From: an uncultured Vampirovibrio sp.
GTDB lineage: Bacteria; Cyanobacteriota; Vampirovibrionia; Gastranaerophilales; Gastranaerophilaceae
Length of the DNA stretch: 64,000 nucleotides
Assembly (NCBI GenBank): GCA_910584405.1
Contig: CAJUAL010000011.1
Location: 9,195-73,194, forward strand
Direction: 5' to 3'
Below the pieces are notes generated by a model that did no database searches, was not told the origin of the DNA, and worked only from the letters and a program-made list of their open reading frames with translations. Both the position numbers and the translations under genes were made by a program. Positions 57,601 to 64,000 of this stretch are shown one piece after another. Numbering within the stretch: position 1 is the first letter of the stretch; every line of letters starts with the position of its first letter.

Positions 57601-57936
57601 TTGAGGAATAACACAGCCGTTATTCTCCATTTCAATAATTTCTTCATAGCTAAAACCTGCCCATTTTGGGTCAGTTATTTGATAATCAATATTTTGAATA
57701 TTGTTAAAATGGGTTCTTTCTTTAATATATTGTGTTAAGATAAGTTTTTGTGCGTATTGAAGGTAGTATTCATCGGATAAATTAGAGTATTTATCTTGGT
57801 TGTCAGCTTTTAATTGTCTTGCTTTTTCAACAATTTTTTCGTTATATTTTGCAGCAAGATCTTCGTCCAATATAATACCATTTACAGGATTTTTAGCTAA
57901 TGTTATAAATTGACCGGGTCTGTGAATTTGTGGCAT
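54667..57936 (-). CDS. Very large coiled-coil protein with two duplicated hydrophobic modules
   Basis: A 1089-residue protein of unknown family, extremely rich in Glu, Lys, Asn, Gln and Thr. Two modules look duplicated. Near residues 405-660 come F-S-F-A-N-S-I-V-A-T-E-T-T, a coiled coil, and a Gly/Ala-rich hydrophobic hairpin (V-G-A-G-T-T-A-Q-S-I-I-T-G). Near residues 745-1000 come D-F-A-H-A-F-A-A-A-A-T-T, a coiled coil and I-G-A-G-T-Y-G-V-G-V-A. An acidic low-complexity linker separates them. Coiled coil plus Gly/Ala-rich helical hairpin recalls type III translocators or pore-formers, but no such family is shown. AAAGGA lies before the ATG. It has no signal peptide. Confidence 0.75.
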   Translation of the reverse strand: MPQIHRPGQFITLAKNPVNGIILDEDLAAKYNEKIVEKARQLKADNQDKYSNLSDEYYLQYAQKLILTQYIKERTHFNNIQNIDYQITDPKWAGFSYEEIIEMENNGCVIPQEVLQWAHAQQEADVTNYIIISDNTASDDETSKEDNDINSLKKKVQQYVTQSENAIETSEKLFEEFNLKTEKANQIKKEKEDTYKDQMSEISKLTKEWKELDEKNKSDSLNESEKKRYTELGKQLNGSNGTKMKEVKNTQTELDDFLDSIDGINNQVIQNTQISNDTTNAAKELSKLTRHFANFIMPHDKKESVVDNGLLSNSLQNVKGDEIAITALKTVENLDETTNTINDTISDGANVELAEFSNNYSDLASKTEENTKNTMGDDYDKASEDDDKDQKENNAKEQMKTKDKYHVAKVFSFANSIVATETTNKSAAELRAEKRKAQTDEKELKKAVKESEKDINELNKEASKIEKRKEEKVQEEEQFLAQLDALNNNKKEIKPTEQQQVQEEKQTTEKDSIVSEMEEIDSGDNELTKGLEKTLAKSTTSSQKTSKLAKLLRGETQEVVKLNNNTQKVANDTIFVGAGTTAQSIITGTIGYGLVEVGSFLMGSIFPPTVAAGTKMVIAGVIFLNIAQLELATGTTAIATGADALDLSKEAKDTTNDTKASEKDANQTVKENNAQMKESTQNPESEDSQAPEDSTPATTENNTEETQTSQNTEENTEKKTEEKAEQETNTENPENTQPQKEKDAGYSVDTGYDFAHAFAAAATTTKASIEVNTSKETALNKQNQFKTHLKAIKQIEKQNEKTQKLLELMHTKTAQKATQTIQKIELANMEIEQASKDGNAEQAFAAQIESENLSAEMNNSLTQESSASTSLTKNINKTTNSLKTLDNSSQDLKKELQDFNKKIDTQLDVSQKTLVIGAGTYGVGVATRAVGLATYIAGMNLLSNPLTSAIGIAMMVTGELEWQVGALDIVAAGTALVTGAGGLVAHATAKDSKTDASETLTTGNSQIKSSRQKVKESQQQNIVQEKEAQTLTNEVTSISASASSNMNTNDNTKTDDKEDRKLTRFNEDSMIESKKKKKKVMAVSASSKG

Positions 57937-58245
57937 GTTTTCCTTTATCCTTTTGATTATATATATTTTTTATCGGTTTTTAGGGGTTGAAACTTTAGAA
58001 AAAACGGCTATTTTTAACAAAATGTTACACAATTTTAAAACTAATTGTGTAGTAATGTTACAAAATTATTATAAGTGTAGTAAATTGCTTGAAAATTTTT
58101 CTCGGATTAAGTATAATAAGTACACTTGTTTTGAAATTTCGTAAAAAATGTAAAAGTTTTGAAACATTACCCGAAAGAAATGGCAATTTAGGTAACATTG
58201 TTGTTTTTTTTATTGTGTAGAAGTTTGTAAAATTTAGTAGGGAAT
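57937..58245. promoter_or_regulatory. Divergent regulatory region with repeated ATGTTAC
   Basis: A 309-bp gap between two large divergent genes. TACACAATT-N8-AATTGTGTA (58026-58051) is a perfect 9-bp inverted repeat. ATGTTAC occurs at 58022, again at 58055, and in reverse at 58192, which suggests a shared regulator site for both genes. No small gene is seen, and no ribosome site at 58246 is strong (GGGAAT). Confidence 0.5.
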
Positions 58246-60240
58246 ATGTCAGTAAAACCAATATCAGTCAGAATAGAGTCAAATAATAACGCTAATAAGA
58301 TAAAAGTTAATGAACCGAAGAAAAAAGATGTGTCTTTCGGTAATTCAAATATTATTGTCGGAACTATGGATTTTATTGAAAGAGGCGGTTTTGCGGCATC
58401 ATTCTGTATTCAGGATTTTATCGGCTTTATTGCTCCCCGTGTAGGAAAAGGTTTAGTTCGAGGAAGTAAAAAGAAAGATGAAAACGGAAACCCTGTTTTA
58501 GATGAAAAAGGTAAACAGGTTCGTGAATATAACTGGGCACTTGCTCGTAAGGAGTTGTTGCGTGAACTTATAACAGGACCTAGTGCCTTTGTTATTCCTT
58601 GGGCTGCGTTAAAAGGTATAAATAAAGTCGCATCAGGTAATAATGTAAAACTTAACTATATCAATGGATTTAATAATGCATTTACTGATTTTGCATCAAA
58701 TAATCTTGATGCGGTAAAAGCCGGTAATGCAGCAAAAACAGGCTTCTATCAAAATGTATTTGAAAATGTTTTAGAAAACAGTTTAGACGGTACTTTAACA
58801 AAAGACGAAATCAAAGCAACAGCTCAGGATTATGCTCAACGTCAGGTATCAAGAGAACAAATCTTAGCTGATAAAACTTTAAGCAAAGAACAGCGTAAAG
58901 TTAAGCTTGCAGAACTTGGATCTTCTATTGAAGATGATTTCATGAAACTTAAGAAAAGCAGAATCGGTGGAGCTGTTGATGAATTAAGTATTAAGATTAA
59001 ATCATTAAATGGTGATTTAAAAGGTGGCAGTATCGGTGAATTACTGACTTCTATGAGTGATTACTTTACAGATGCTGTTAAAAGTACTAAAAAAGCCTTA
59101 ACTAATAACGCTGATGCTAATTTAGCGGAAGTTGTGAAATCATTTACTCACAGACGTATGGGTACAAGAGTTTTAACTAACCTTGGATTATTTGGAACTG
59201 TTGCAGCTTTCTATACTCAAATTCCGAAATTGTATAATAAAGGTTTGAAAGAAGACCCGGCTTTGAAAGGTACAGCTGCTGATCCTTCTTTGGTTACAGA
59301 TGAAACTAAGCAGGATAAGGTTGAAGCAAAAAATAATAAAGGAAAAGAGGTTCCGTTCACCGGTTTGGCTTCTACTATGGAAAAAGTCGGTAAAGGCGTT
59401 TTCAATTCAAAAACTGCAAAATCGATTTCTGATGTATTTGAGCTTAACGGACCTGTAATTTCAGGAATGGCTATGCCTGTATTGTTATACGGTTTCTGTA
59501 TACCTCCAAGATTAGAGCATGCTCAATCAAAATATGATTACGGCGAAATCGTTCTTCGTGATATGACAAGCTTTACGGCATTATTGTTCGGTGCTAAAGC
59601 TTTATCAAGACTGTTCTCTGACGGTTTGACAAAAATGACAGGGCTTGCGCTTAACAGTAAAAATCTTGAAGGCAGAAATGTATTACAAAAAATCGGTGAC
59701 TACTTAAGCCCGAATAACGGACGTCATTCTGTTCTTTCAAGTCAACAGCTTAACTCAAAATATACTAACCTTGAAGATTACAAAGGCGGTGTAGACGGTT
59801 TTGTTGAGTTTATCGAAAAAAGCGGCGGTAATATTAAAAAAGCGTTATCTCGTGATAAAGGTGTTATGAGTACTGTAGATGCTATTTTACAAGAACATAA
59901 CGGTAACACTTTTGCTCAGGCTACTGCTGATGAAATTAAAGCTGCATTAAGTGCTGCAAATAAAAATAAAACAAAATTAATGGGTGAATTCTATGAATTA
60001 TTCAAAAAACCTACAGGTTTATTAAAAGCTGCAAAAACTTGTAACAGTTCATTCAACTTCATTTCATCATTTGCAATTGTACCGGGCTTAATCATCTGGT
60101 TAACTCATGCTTGTGAAAAAATGACAGCAAAAAGAACTGCAAAAGATTTTGAAGAAATGAAAAAAAATAAAAAACCGGATATGACTAACTTTGTTGCATC
60201 AAGAACTCCAACCATGGCTGGATTCCTTGGTAATAAATAA
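58246..60240 (+). CDS. Large hypothetical protein with N-terminal SFG motif
   Basis: A 664-residue protein of unknown family. The N-terminal 35 residues are polar and end with D-V-S-F-G-N-S-N; a second F-T-G appears at about residue 370. After this come hydrophobic helices near residues 45-65, 110-125, 305-325 and 400-420 and one near residue 605-625 (I-V-P-G-L-I-I-W-L-T-H-A), with charged stretches between. It may be a membrane-inserting or secreted protein. The divergent 54667 protein is similarly large and shares the promoter region, so the two could act together (inference). Confidence 0.72.
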   Translation: MSVKPISVRIESNNNANKIKVNEPKKKDVSFGNSNIIVGTMDFIERGGFAASFCIQDFIGFIAPRVGKGLVRGSKKKDENGNPVLDEKGKQVREYNWALARKELLRELITGPSAFVIPWAALKGINKVASGNNVKLNYINGFNNAFTDFASNNLDAVKAGNAAKTGFYQNVFENVLENSLDGTLTKDEIKATAQDYAQRQVSREQILADKTLSKEQRKVKLAELGSSIEDDFMKLKKSRIGGAVDELSIKIKSLNGDLKGGSIGELLTSMSDYFTDAVKSTKKALTNNADANLAEVVKSFTHRRMGTRVLTNLGLFGTVAAFYTQIPKLYNKGLKEDPALKGTAADPSLVTDETKQDKVEAKNNKGKEVPFTGLASTMEKVGKGVFNSKTAKSISDVFELNGPVISGMAMPVLLYGFCIPPRLEHAQSKYDYGEIVLRDMTSFTALLFGAKALSRLFSDGLTKMTGLALNSKNLEGRNVLQKIGDYLSPNNGRHSVLSSQQLNSKYTNLEDYKGGVDGFVEFIEKSGGNIKKALSRDKGVMSTVDAILQEHNGNTFAQATADEIKAALSAANKNKTKLMGEFYELFKKPTGLLKAAKTCNSSFNFISSFAIVPGLIIWLTHACEKMTAKRTAKDFEEMKKNKKPDMTNFVASRTPTMAGFLGNK

Positions 60241-60255
60241 GTTTAATCGACAATA

Positions 60256-60292
60256 AAAAAGGGCGCTTACCAGAATGGTAAGCGCCCTTTTT
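60256..60292. terminator. Strong terminator
   Basis: Perfect 17-bp stem (AAAAAGGGCGCTTACCA and complement), loop GAA, T run. It ends the 58246 gene and, on the other strand, the DUF1858 gene. Confidence 0.92.
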
Positions 60293-60307
60293 ATAAACTT
60301 TTTATAA

Positions 60308-60520
60308 TTAACCTTCTACAGCTTCAATTAAAGCGTTAATATCAGCCACCATAGCGTCAGGATCGTATCCGTGAACTTTAGCTCCTGCTTCTAAATTTTC
60401 AAATCTTGCAGCAGCACATCCTAAGCAGCCTAAACCGTATCTGCGGAATACTTCAACACTTTCAGGATGTTTTTGTGCGATTTCTAAAATATTCATATCT
60501 TTTGTTACTTTTTCTGCCAT
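60308..60520 (-). CDS. DUF1858 small redox-type protein
   Basis: A 70-residue protein of the DUF1858 / hybrid-cluster-associated disulfide type: I-A-Q-K-H-P-E-S-V-E-V-F-R-R-Y-G-L-G-C-L-G-C-A-A-A, with the C-x-x-C pair in the loop between two helices. Such proteins are common in anaerobes and are thought to act in redox or iron-sulfur processes. GGAGATAAG before the ATG. Confidence 0.9.
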   Translation of the reverse strand: MAEKVTKDMNILEIAQKHPESVEVFRRYGLGCLGCAAARFENLEAGAKVHGYDPDAMVADINALIEAVEG

Positions 60521-60594
60521 TTCTTATCTCCTGTTTGACTTTCACTAAATTTCCCTTAAATACATTATACATAAAAAAAGAAGGATGTGTAATT

Positions 60595-60756
60595 ATGGAA
60601 TTATTAAAATTTTTCATCAAAGATGAAGTTCCGGCTGTCGGGCTGTCAAAATTCAAAGATAAAAAAGATAAATATTCTTACAACGACCGTTTGAGAGTTA
60701 ATTTTAACAAGCCTATATTTAAACCCGATTACAGCAATAATTTTTTCTTGTTGTAA
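60595..60756 (+). CDS. Small hypothetical protein (53 aa)
   Basis: I start at ATG 60595 (M-E-L-L-K-F-F-I-K-D-E-V-P) because AAGGA lies 10 bases upstream; the frame is open further upstream but without a ribosome site. Basic, aromatic-rich, no membrane helix. Ends Y-S-N-N-F-F-L-L. Not recognised. Confidence 0.5.
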   Translation: MELLKFFIKDEVPAVGLSKFKDKKDKYSYNDRLRVNFNKPIFKPDYSNNFFLL

Positions 60757-60841
60757 TATTTCTTCATATTATATTAAAATTTAAGCAATTTTTGACATGA
60801 ATTTTCCTTTATAATAATATAAGGGAAAAATAGGGTTAAAT

Positions 60842-61081
60842 ATGGCTATAGAATTTGGAAAAAATTTATTTACACCATTTTTAGGCGTAACCGGAGCAGG
60901 TGCCGCAAAGGGTACTGCTGTATCAGGTGCTCAGGCTCCTAAAGCTTTTAAAACAGCAGGCTATGCTTCTATTCCTTATGAAAAATTTCCACAGGTAACA
61001 GACACGGTTCAAACAAAAGATGCGTCAGGAAAACCGTTGTTAGCAGGTTATGTAACTCCTGAAAAAGTTTGGGTTGCCTAA
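60842..61081 (+). CDS. Small hypothetical protein (79 aa)
   Basis: Begins M-A-I-E-F-G-K-N-L-F-T-P-F-L-G, a glycine- and alanine-rich low-complexity start, then A-Y-A-like turns and P-Y-E-K-F-P. AGGG lies 9 bases before the ATG. It is convergent with 61084, two bases apart. The F-G/F-T-P start loosely echoes the other lineage-specific proteins here. Confidence 0.55.
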   Translation: MAIEFGKNLFTPFLGVTGAGAAKGTAVSGAQAPKAFKTAGYASIPYEKFPQVTDTVQTKDASGKPLLAGYVTPEKVWVA

Positions 61082-61083
61082 TA

Positions 61084-61287
61084 TTATCCAAGAAAATCAA
61101 GTCTTCCTCCTGATGTTGTGTTTGAAACATTTGGGTGATTTAGATTGTATTTTGAGTTGTTTGTTGTTTCAATAAGATTGGCGAATGGGTTGTTTGTTTC
61201 AGCCTTTTTGTTTTGTGTTTCAAAAAGTTTTACCGGCTGAACCGCATACATATATTGTCGTTTTACTTCATTAATTGAATTAAGCAT
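61084..61287 (-). CDS. Small hypothetical protein (67 aa)
   Basis: Begins M-L-N-S-I-N-E-V-K-R-Q-Y-M-Y; rich in Asn, Thr and Ser, probably disordered (N-N-S-K-Y-N-L-N-H-P). Ends G-G-R-L-D-F-L-G. AAGAA lies close before the ATG. No family recognised. Confidence 0.5.
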   Translation of the reverse strand: MLNSINEVKRQYMYAVQPVKLFETQNKKAETNNPFANLIETTNNSKYNLNHPNVSNTTSGGRLDFLG

Positions 61288-61361
61288 AGTTCTTCTTTCT
61301 TATTTATAATAAAAATTTTTGAAAAATCATTATTTCAAGAAAAAAGAATTTTGTTACAATT

Positions 61362-61712
61362 TTAATGTTTTTTTCTTTTTTTAGGTGCAGTCAGGTTAAA
61401 GCTTATTGTTATAAGTTCATTTAGAGGCTCTTGTTCAATATGATTAACTTCTATCGTGCACCAGTGCTTTTTATTCATATGCCAAGCCGGTTTTACGGCT
61501 GAATATTGTTCTTTTAATATAGGAATTAACTCTGGCGGGGTTTTTAGGTTTATACACAGTTCATTATTTAGTTCAAATATTAATGCGTACCATTTGTTAT
61601 TGCTTTTATGACGCATAACTATAGCATCTTTGTATTCATCTTGAGCCCAAGGATGTGTTTCCAGTGAATCATCATCAATAAGGCATTTTTTAACAAGATC
61701 TGTTGTGTTCAT
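61362..61712 (-). CDS. MmcQ/YjbR-family protein
   Basis: A 116-residue protein matching the MmcQ/YjbR fold: W-Y-A-L-I-F-E, L-C-I-N-L-K-T-P-P-E-L-I-P and the characteristic P-A-W-H-M-N-K-K-H-W-C-T-I-E. The family has a DNA-binding-like fold (CyaY-like) with unknown role. Its ATG overlaps the stop of the DUF151 gene by one base (TAATG), so the two are coupled. Confidence 0.85.
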   Translation of the reverse strand: MNTTDLVKKCLIDDDSLETHPWAQDEYKDAIVMRHKSNNKWYALIFELNNELCINLKTPPELIPILKEQYSAVKPAWHMNKKHWCTIEVNHIEQEPLNELITISFNLTAPKKRKKH

Positions 61713-62227
61713 TATTGGTCGCTTTCGTGATGCTCGTTATCTTTCATTAATTTTGCAAAATCAGATGGTTTTATACTTTGAACGAAGTTTTTAAATTCTT
61801 CGGCTTCTTCCGCATCTTTTGCGCTATCAGTAGAAACCGAACCGTTAGAAAGAACATTTGCAGTTACCAATATTGGCGCATCAATTCTTATTGCAACAGC
61901 AATAGCGTCTGATGGACGGGAATCTATTTCGATTTCATTGCCTTCACTGTCTTCTAAGAAAATTGTTGCAAAATAAGTTTCTTTTTCAACATCGTTAATT
62001 ACAACTTTAGAAATTTTATATCCTGTTTTATCTATTATACTGATGATTAAGTCGTGAGTCATAGGACGTGTAACTGATAAGTTTTCTATTTTTCGGATAA
62101 TTGAACTTGCTTCAGCAGAACCAATCCAAATCGGCAAAGCTCTTCTGTTTTCTTTGTCGTGAAGAACAACAATAGGAGAGCCTGTTCTTGTATCAAGTGC
62201 TATACCCATAACTTTCATTTCTATCAT
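61712..62227 (-). CDS. Bifunctional nuclease family protein (DUF151)
   Basis: A 171-residue protein with the DUF151/BFN pattern: P-I-W-I-G-S-A-E-A-S-S-I, T-R-P-M-T-H-D-L-I and I-D-S-R-P-S-D-A-I-A-V-A-I-R. In plants a homologue shows nuclease activity; the bacterial role is unsettled. The last 35 residues are an acidic tail. It lies 107 bp from the tRNA-Ser, on the opposite strand. Confidence 0.92.
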   Translation of the reverse strand: MIEMKVMGIALDTRTGSPIVVLHDKENRRALPIWIGSAEASSIIRKIENLSVTRPMTHDLIISIIDKTGYKISKVVINDVEKETYFATIFLEDSEGNEIEIDSRPSDAIAVAIRIDAPILVTANVLSNGSVSTDSAKDAEEAEEFKNFVQSIKPSDFAKLMKDNEHHESDQ

Positions 62228-62334
62228 AAAATACCTCGCTTATAAAAGTATTATAACGTATAAAAAATTTTTTTAAATATCTTTTCAAAATAAAATATTT
62301 ATGTTAGAATAGACACTGTAGCCATGCATGTTGC

Positions 62335-62423
62335 GGAAAAGTGGCCGAGTGGCTTAAGGCGGCACCCTGCTAAGGTGTTGTATGGGGTTACCTGTACCGT
62401 GGGTTCAAATCCCACCTTTTCCG
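62335..62423 (+). tRNA. tRNA-Ser (anticodon GCU)
   Basis: Acceptor stem GGAAAAG/CTTTTCC with G as the discriminator, D-arm AGTGGCTTAAGGC-like, anticodon loop CT-GCT-AA (GCT at 62369-62371), long variable arm typical of serine, and T-arm GTGGG-TTCAAAT-CCCAC. It reads AGU and AGC codons. The CCA end is not encoded. Confidence 0.96.
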
Positions 62424-62463
62424 AATTAAAGTCCAATGGATTTATCCATTGGACTTTAATTTT
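62424..62463. terminator. Terminator after tRNA-Ser
   Basis: A perfect 17-bp stem (AATTAAAGTCCAATGGA and complement), loop TTTA, followed by T. It starts right after the discriminator base. Confidence 0.9.
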
Positions 62464-62519
62464 AGTAGCAAGGGTATAATTTTTTGATTGGACAAACATT
62501 TAATGAGGGTTTTTAACTT

Positions 62520-63188
62520 TTGAATAATAAGTTGGTATTTGATTATGCTCGTGATGCTTTAATATATTTGATTGATAAATATAATATTAAAGAAATTTAT
62601 CTACCTTATTATCTATGTGATGTTATAAGGCATAGTGTTGTTAAAGCGGGTTGTAAGCCCTTATTTTATCATATTGATGATAATTTTATGCCGACAGAAG
62701 CTTTTCCTTGTGAAAGCTTTATAGTTTATCCGAATTATTTTGGAATTTGTTCTCATAATGTTGATATGCTAGTTCAGCGTTATCCAAGGTTGATTGTTGA
62801 TAATGCTCATGCTTTTTACTCGGAACCCAAAGGGTTTGCGAGTTTTAATTGTTCAAGAAAATTCTTGGATAAAGATGAAGGGGCATTTTTGTGGATTGGC
62901 GACGGTGAAAATACTTATAAGCCTGATTTAAGACGCAAAGCTGTTTTTGATTCTCTTCATCTGGAGTATGGAAGTAGAAATAACTTGAATATATCAATAA
63001 AAGATGATGATATTCCGTTTTGTTACCCGTATTTGGCAAAAAGTATTGAGGAAGCGGATAATTTGGTTAAAGTTTTAAATAATCACGGAAAAATAATCTA
63101 CAGGTATTGGAGAAATTTACCTGCGAGTTTTAATGAATATAAGTTTTATTCAAGGCTTGTACCTATACCTTTAGTACCAAACGGTTAG
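62520..63188 (+). CDS. Short DegT/DnrJ-like aminotransferase-related protein
   Basis: A 222-residue protein starting at TTG 62520, with GAGGG about a dozen bases upstream. I-Y-L-P-Y-Y-L-C-D-V-I near the start, L-I-V-D-N-A-H-A-F-Y-S in the middle and C-S-R-K-F-L-D follow the order of the PLP-binding Asp and Lys in DegT/DnrJ/EryC1 sugar aminotransferases. Family members usually have about 370 residues, and the C-terminal half is missing here, so it may be a shortened or decayed member. Not confirmed. It ends 4 bp inside the convergent AbrB-like gene. Confidence 0.55.
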   Translation: MNNKLVFDYARDALIYLIDKYNIKEIYLPYYLCDVIRHSVVKAGCKPLFYHIDDNFMPTEAFPCESFIVYPNYFGICSHNVDMLVQRYPRLIVDNAHAFYSEPKGFASFNCSRKFLDKDEGAFLWIGDGENTYKPDLRRKAVFDSLHLEYGSRNNLNISIKDDDIPFCYPYLAKSIEEADNLVKVLNNHGKIIYRYWRNLPASFNEYKFYSRLVPIPLVPNG

Positions 63189-63496
63189 GCTCTTGAAATA
63201 AATAGAATTTCGTCTTCAATCGTATATTTAACTTCGTCAGTTTCAGGATTTAGTTCAAGAAACTGTATAATCGAATTGGATATATAAAGCCCGTATCCGT
63301 TGCCGCTTTTATTGAACTTTTTTATTAAAAAATTCTCATTATTAATATCAAAGCCTGTTTTTATAATTTTCAGAACATTTTTGTCCATTTTAAAAAGAAC
63401 TTTTGTTTCTTTTGGGTTTATTCCAAGAAGTTTAAGAACATCTTTTGGCATATATAATTCCCACCCTGTGCCGCTTGGTACTAATTTCCTTTGCAT
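63185..63496 (-). CDS. AbrB/SpoVT-like protein with two similar halves
   Basis: A 103-residue protein that seems to hold two swapped-hairpin AbrB-type units: V-P-S-G-T-G-W-E-L-Y-M-P-K-D-V-L-K-L-L and N-K-S-G-N-G-Y-G-L-Y-I-S-N-S-I-I-Q-F-L. It should bind DNA or act as an antitoxin-like regulator; no toxin gene is adjacent. GGAGAG precedes the ATG. A split inverted repeat upstream (63511-63596) is the likely site for autoregulation. Confidence 0.82.
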   Translation of the reverse strand: MQRKLVPSGTGWELYMPKDVLKLLGINPKETKVLFKMDKNVLKIIKTGFDINNENFLIKKFNKSGNGYGLYISNSIIQFLELNPETDEVKYTIEDEILFISRA

Positions 63497-63510
63497 TATG
63501 CTCTCCTAAG

Positions 63511-63596
63511 TGTCATGTTATTGTCGCCTATTGACAAATATATAAAGGAACAAAATAATAATTTGTAGATTACATTTAGGGGACAAAAACATGACA
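63511..63596. promoter_or_regulatory. Split inverted repeat upstream of the AbrB-like gene
   Basis: TGTCATGTTATTGTCGCC (63511-63528) and GGGGACAAAAACATGACA (63579-63596) match in 16 of 18 positions when one is reversed, 50 bp apart. A repressor dimer could bridge them over the promoter. The adhE end lies about 110 bp further. Confidence 0.55.
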
Positions 63597-63648
63597 AATG
63601 TGAGTAAGTGTGTATTTACGCTGGTGTAAGTATTGATTACTAATTTAT

Positions 63649-63678
63649 AAGGCTCGGCTAAATTTTTAGCCGAGCCTT
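63649..63678. terminator. Terminator after adhE
   Basis: Perfect 14-bp stem AAGGCTCGGCTAAA with its complement and a 2-base gap, AT-rich on both sides. Confidence 0.88.
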
Positions 63679-63705
63679 ATTTTTTATATTATCAAAATTT
63701 TAATT

Positions 63706-64000
63706 TTATTTTGATTTTTTAGCTGTAGGGTAGTAATCTCTGACAACACCTTCAAATGCATCGATATAAATTTGTTTCATATCTGACATTATAGGGTAAG
63801 CAGGGTTAGCACCTGTACATTGATCGTCGAATGCTAATTCAACCATTTCATCTAACTTAGCGTAGAATTGTTCTTCAGTTACACCGAAGTCTTTGATTGA
63901 ATTTGGCAAGTTGATTGATTTCATCAATTTATCAATTGCTTCAAGTAACAATTCAACTTTTTCGTCGTCGTTTTTACCGCCCAATCCTAATTCATCAGCG
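63706..64000 (-). CDS. adhE: Aldehyde-alcohol dehydrogenase AdhE (C-terminus only)
   Basis: The visible last 97 residues match the end of AdhE, the bifunctional acetyl-CoA reductase and alcohol dehydrogenase: L-G-L-G-G-K-N-D-D-E-K-V, then F-D-D-Q-C-T-G-A-N-P-A-Y-P-I and D-A-F-E-G-V-V-R-D. The rest lies right of the window, so an iron-only alcohol dehydrogenase of similar C-terminus cannot be ruled out. It indicates ethanol fermentation. It is read toward the terminator at 63649. Confidence 0.85.
   Translation of the reverse strand, partial: ADELGLGGKNDDEKVELLLEAIDKLMKSINLPNSIKDFGVTEEQFYAKLDEMVELAFDDQCTGANPAYPIMSDMKQIYIDAFEGVVRDYYPTAKKSK

Noticed and set aside
62335..63188. tRNA-Ser followed by odd genes as an integrated element
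   Set aside because: No integrase, no repeat of the tRNA 3' end, and the tRNA has its own terminator.
1..64000. CRISPR array, prophage, insertion sequence or rRNA operon
   Set aside because: I looked for evenly spaced repeats, structural phage genes, transposases and rRNA motifs and saw none.

Overview
The window looks like chromosome of a low-GC, strictly anaerobic, fermentative, non-photosynthetic relative of cyanobacteria; my best guess is a gut Gastranaerophilales (Vampirovibrionia/Melainabacteria) genome. The reasons are the many scattered prepilin genes with the near-invariant start FTLAEVLITLGIIGVVAA, a class III (oxygen-sensitive) ribonucleotide reductase, a high-molecular-weight rubredoxin, AdhE, TrmFO, MutS2, a zinc-type S14, and several unfamiliar proteins with an N-terminal SFG/NFT/FTG-like signature. 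The assignment is an inference from gene content. There is no CRISPR array, rRNA operon, insertion sequence or prophage; the only tRNA is a tRNA-Ser.

Layout. 1-9.3 kb: partial prepilin with a divergent XRE regulator, a TPR protein, a LeuA/NifV-like synthase, MnmA, glucose-6-phosphate isomerase, small HTH proteins and a flavin reductase-rubredoxin. 9.4-12.5 kb: a possible cobalamin-type leader followed by nrdD-nrdG. 12.5-16.2 kb: lineage-specific proteins and a DtxR/MntR-like repressor with a palindromic operator. 16.3-31.3 kb: a region rich in prepilins (five genes) mixed with mutS2, hemW, purB, a SulP transporter, aroB-aroK and a solute-binding lipoprotein. 31.3-41.3 kb: housekeeping genes (cca, miaB, pheA, a phosphohexomutase), a large SF1 helicase-nuclease fusion and lineage-specific proteins. 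41.3-51.6 kb: ribosomal protein genes rpsJ-rplCDWB-rpsS-rplV-rpsC-rplP-rpmC-rpsQ-rplNXE-rpsN, then a terminator, an unrelated gene and another terminator, then a new promoter with rpsH-rplF-rplR. The spacers between ribosomal genes are long and full of hairpins. 51.6-64 kb: a DUF1796 protein, trmFO, another prepilin/XRE pair, two large unknown proteins, a group of small proteins, the tRNA, an AbrB-like protein and the end of adhE.

The most interesting signal is how the seven prepilin genes appear to be controlled. Four of them (532, 20240, 21578 and 54362, minus strand) each sit back to back with a small XRE-type repressor gene on the plus strand, and each short intergenic region carries its own, different inverted repeat. 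The other three (16308, 24424, 30495, plus strand) have a good Shine-Dalgarno and ATG, then a run of 8-9 G, and only after it the prepilin sequence. In all three the run is exactly one G short of joining the leader in frame with the prepilin. This looks like a phase-variable (or slippage-dependent) pilin repertoire. A fourth G8 tract lies in frame inside the DUF1796 gene. Two of the poly-G genes carry the same 142-bp palindromic repeat element inside their leader, and one prepilin/XRE cassette is flanked by a 28-bp direct repeat that duplicates the start of mutS2.
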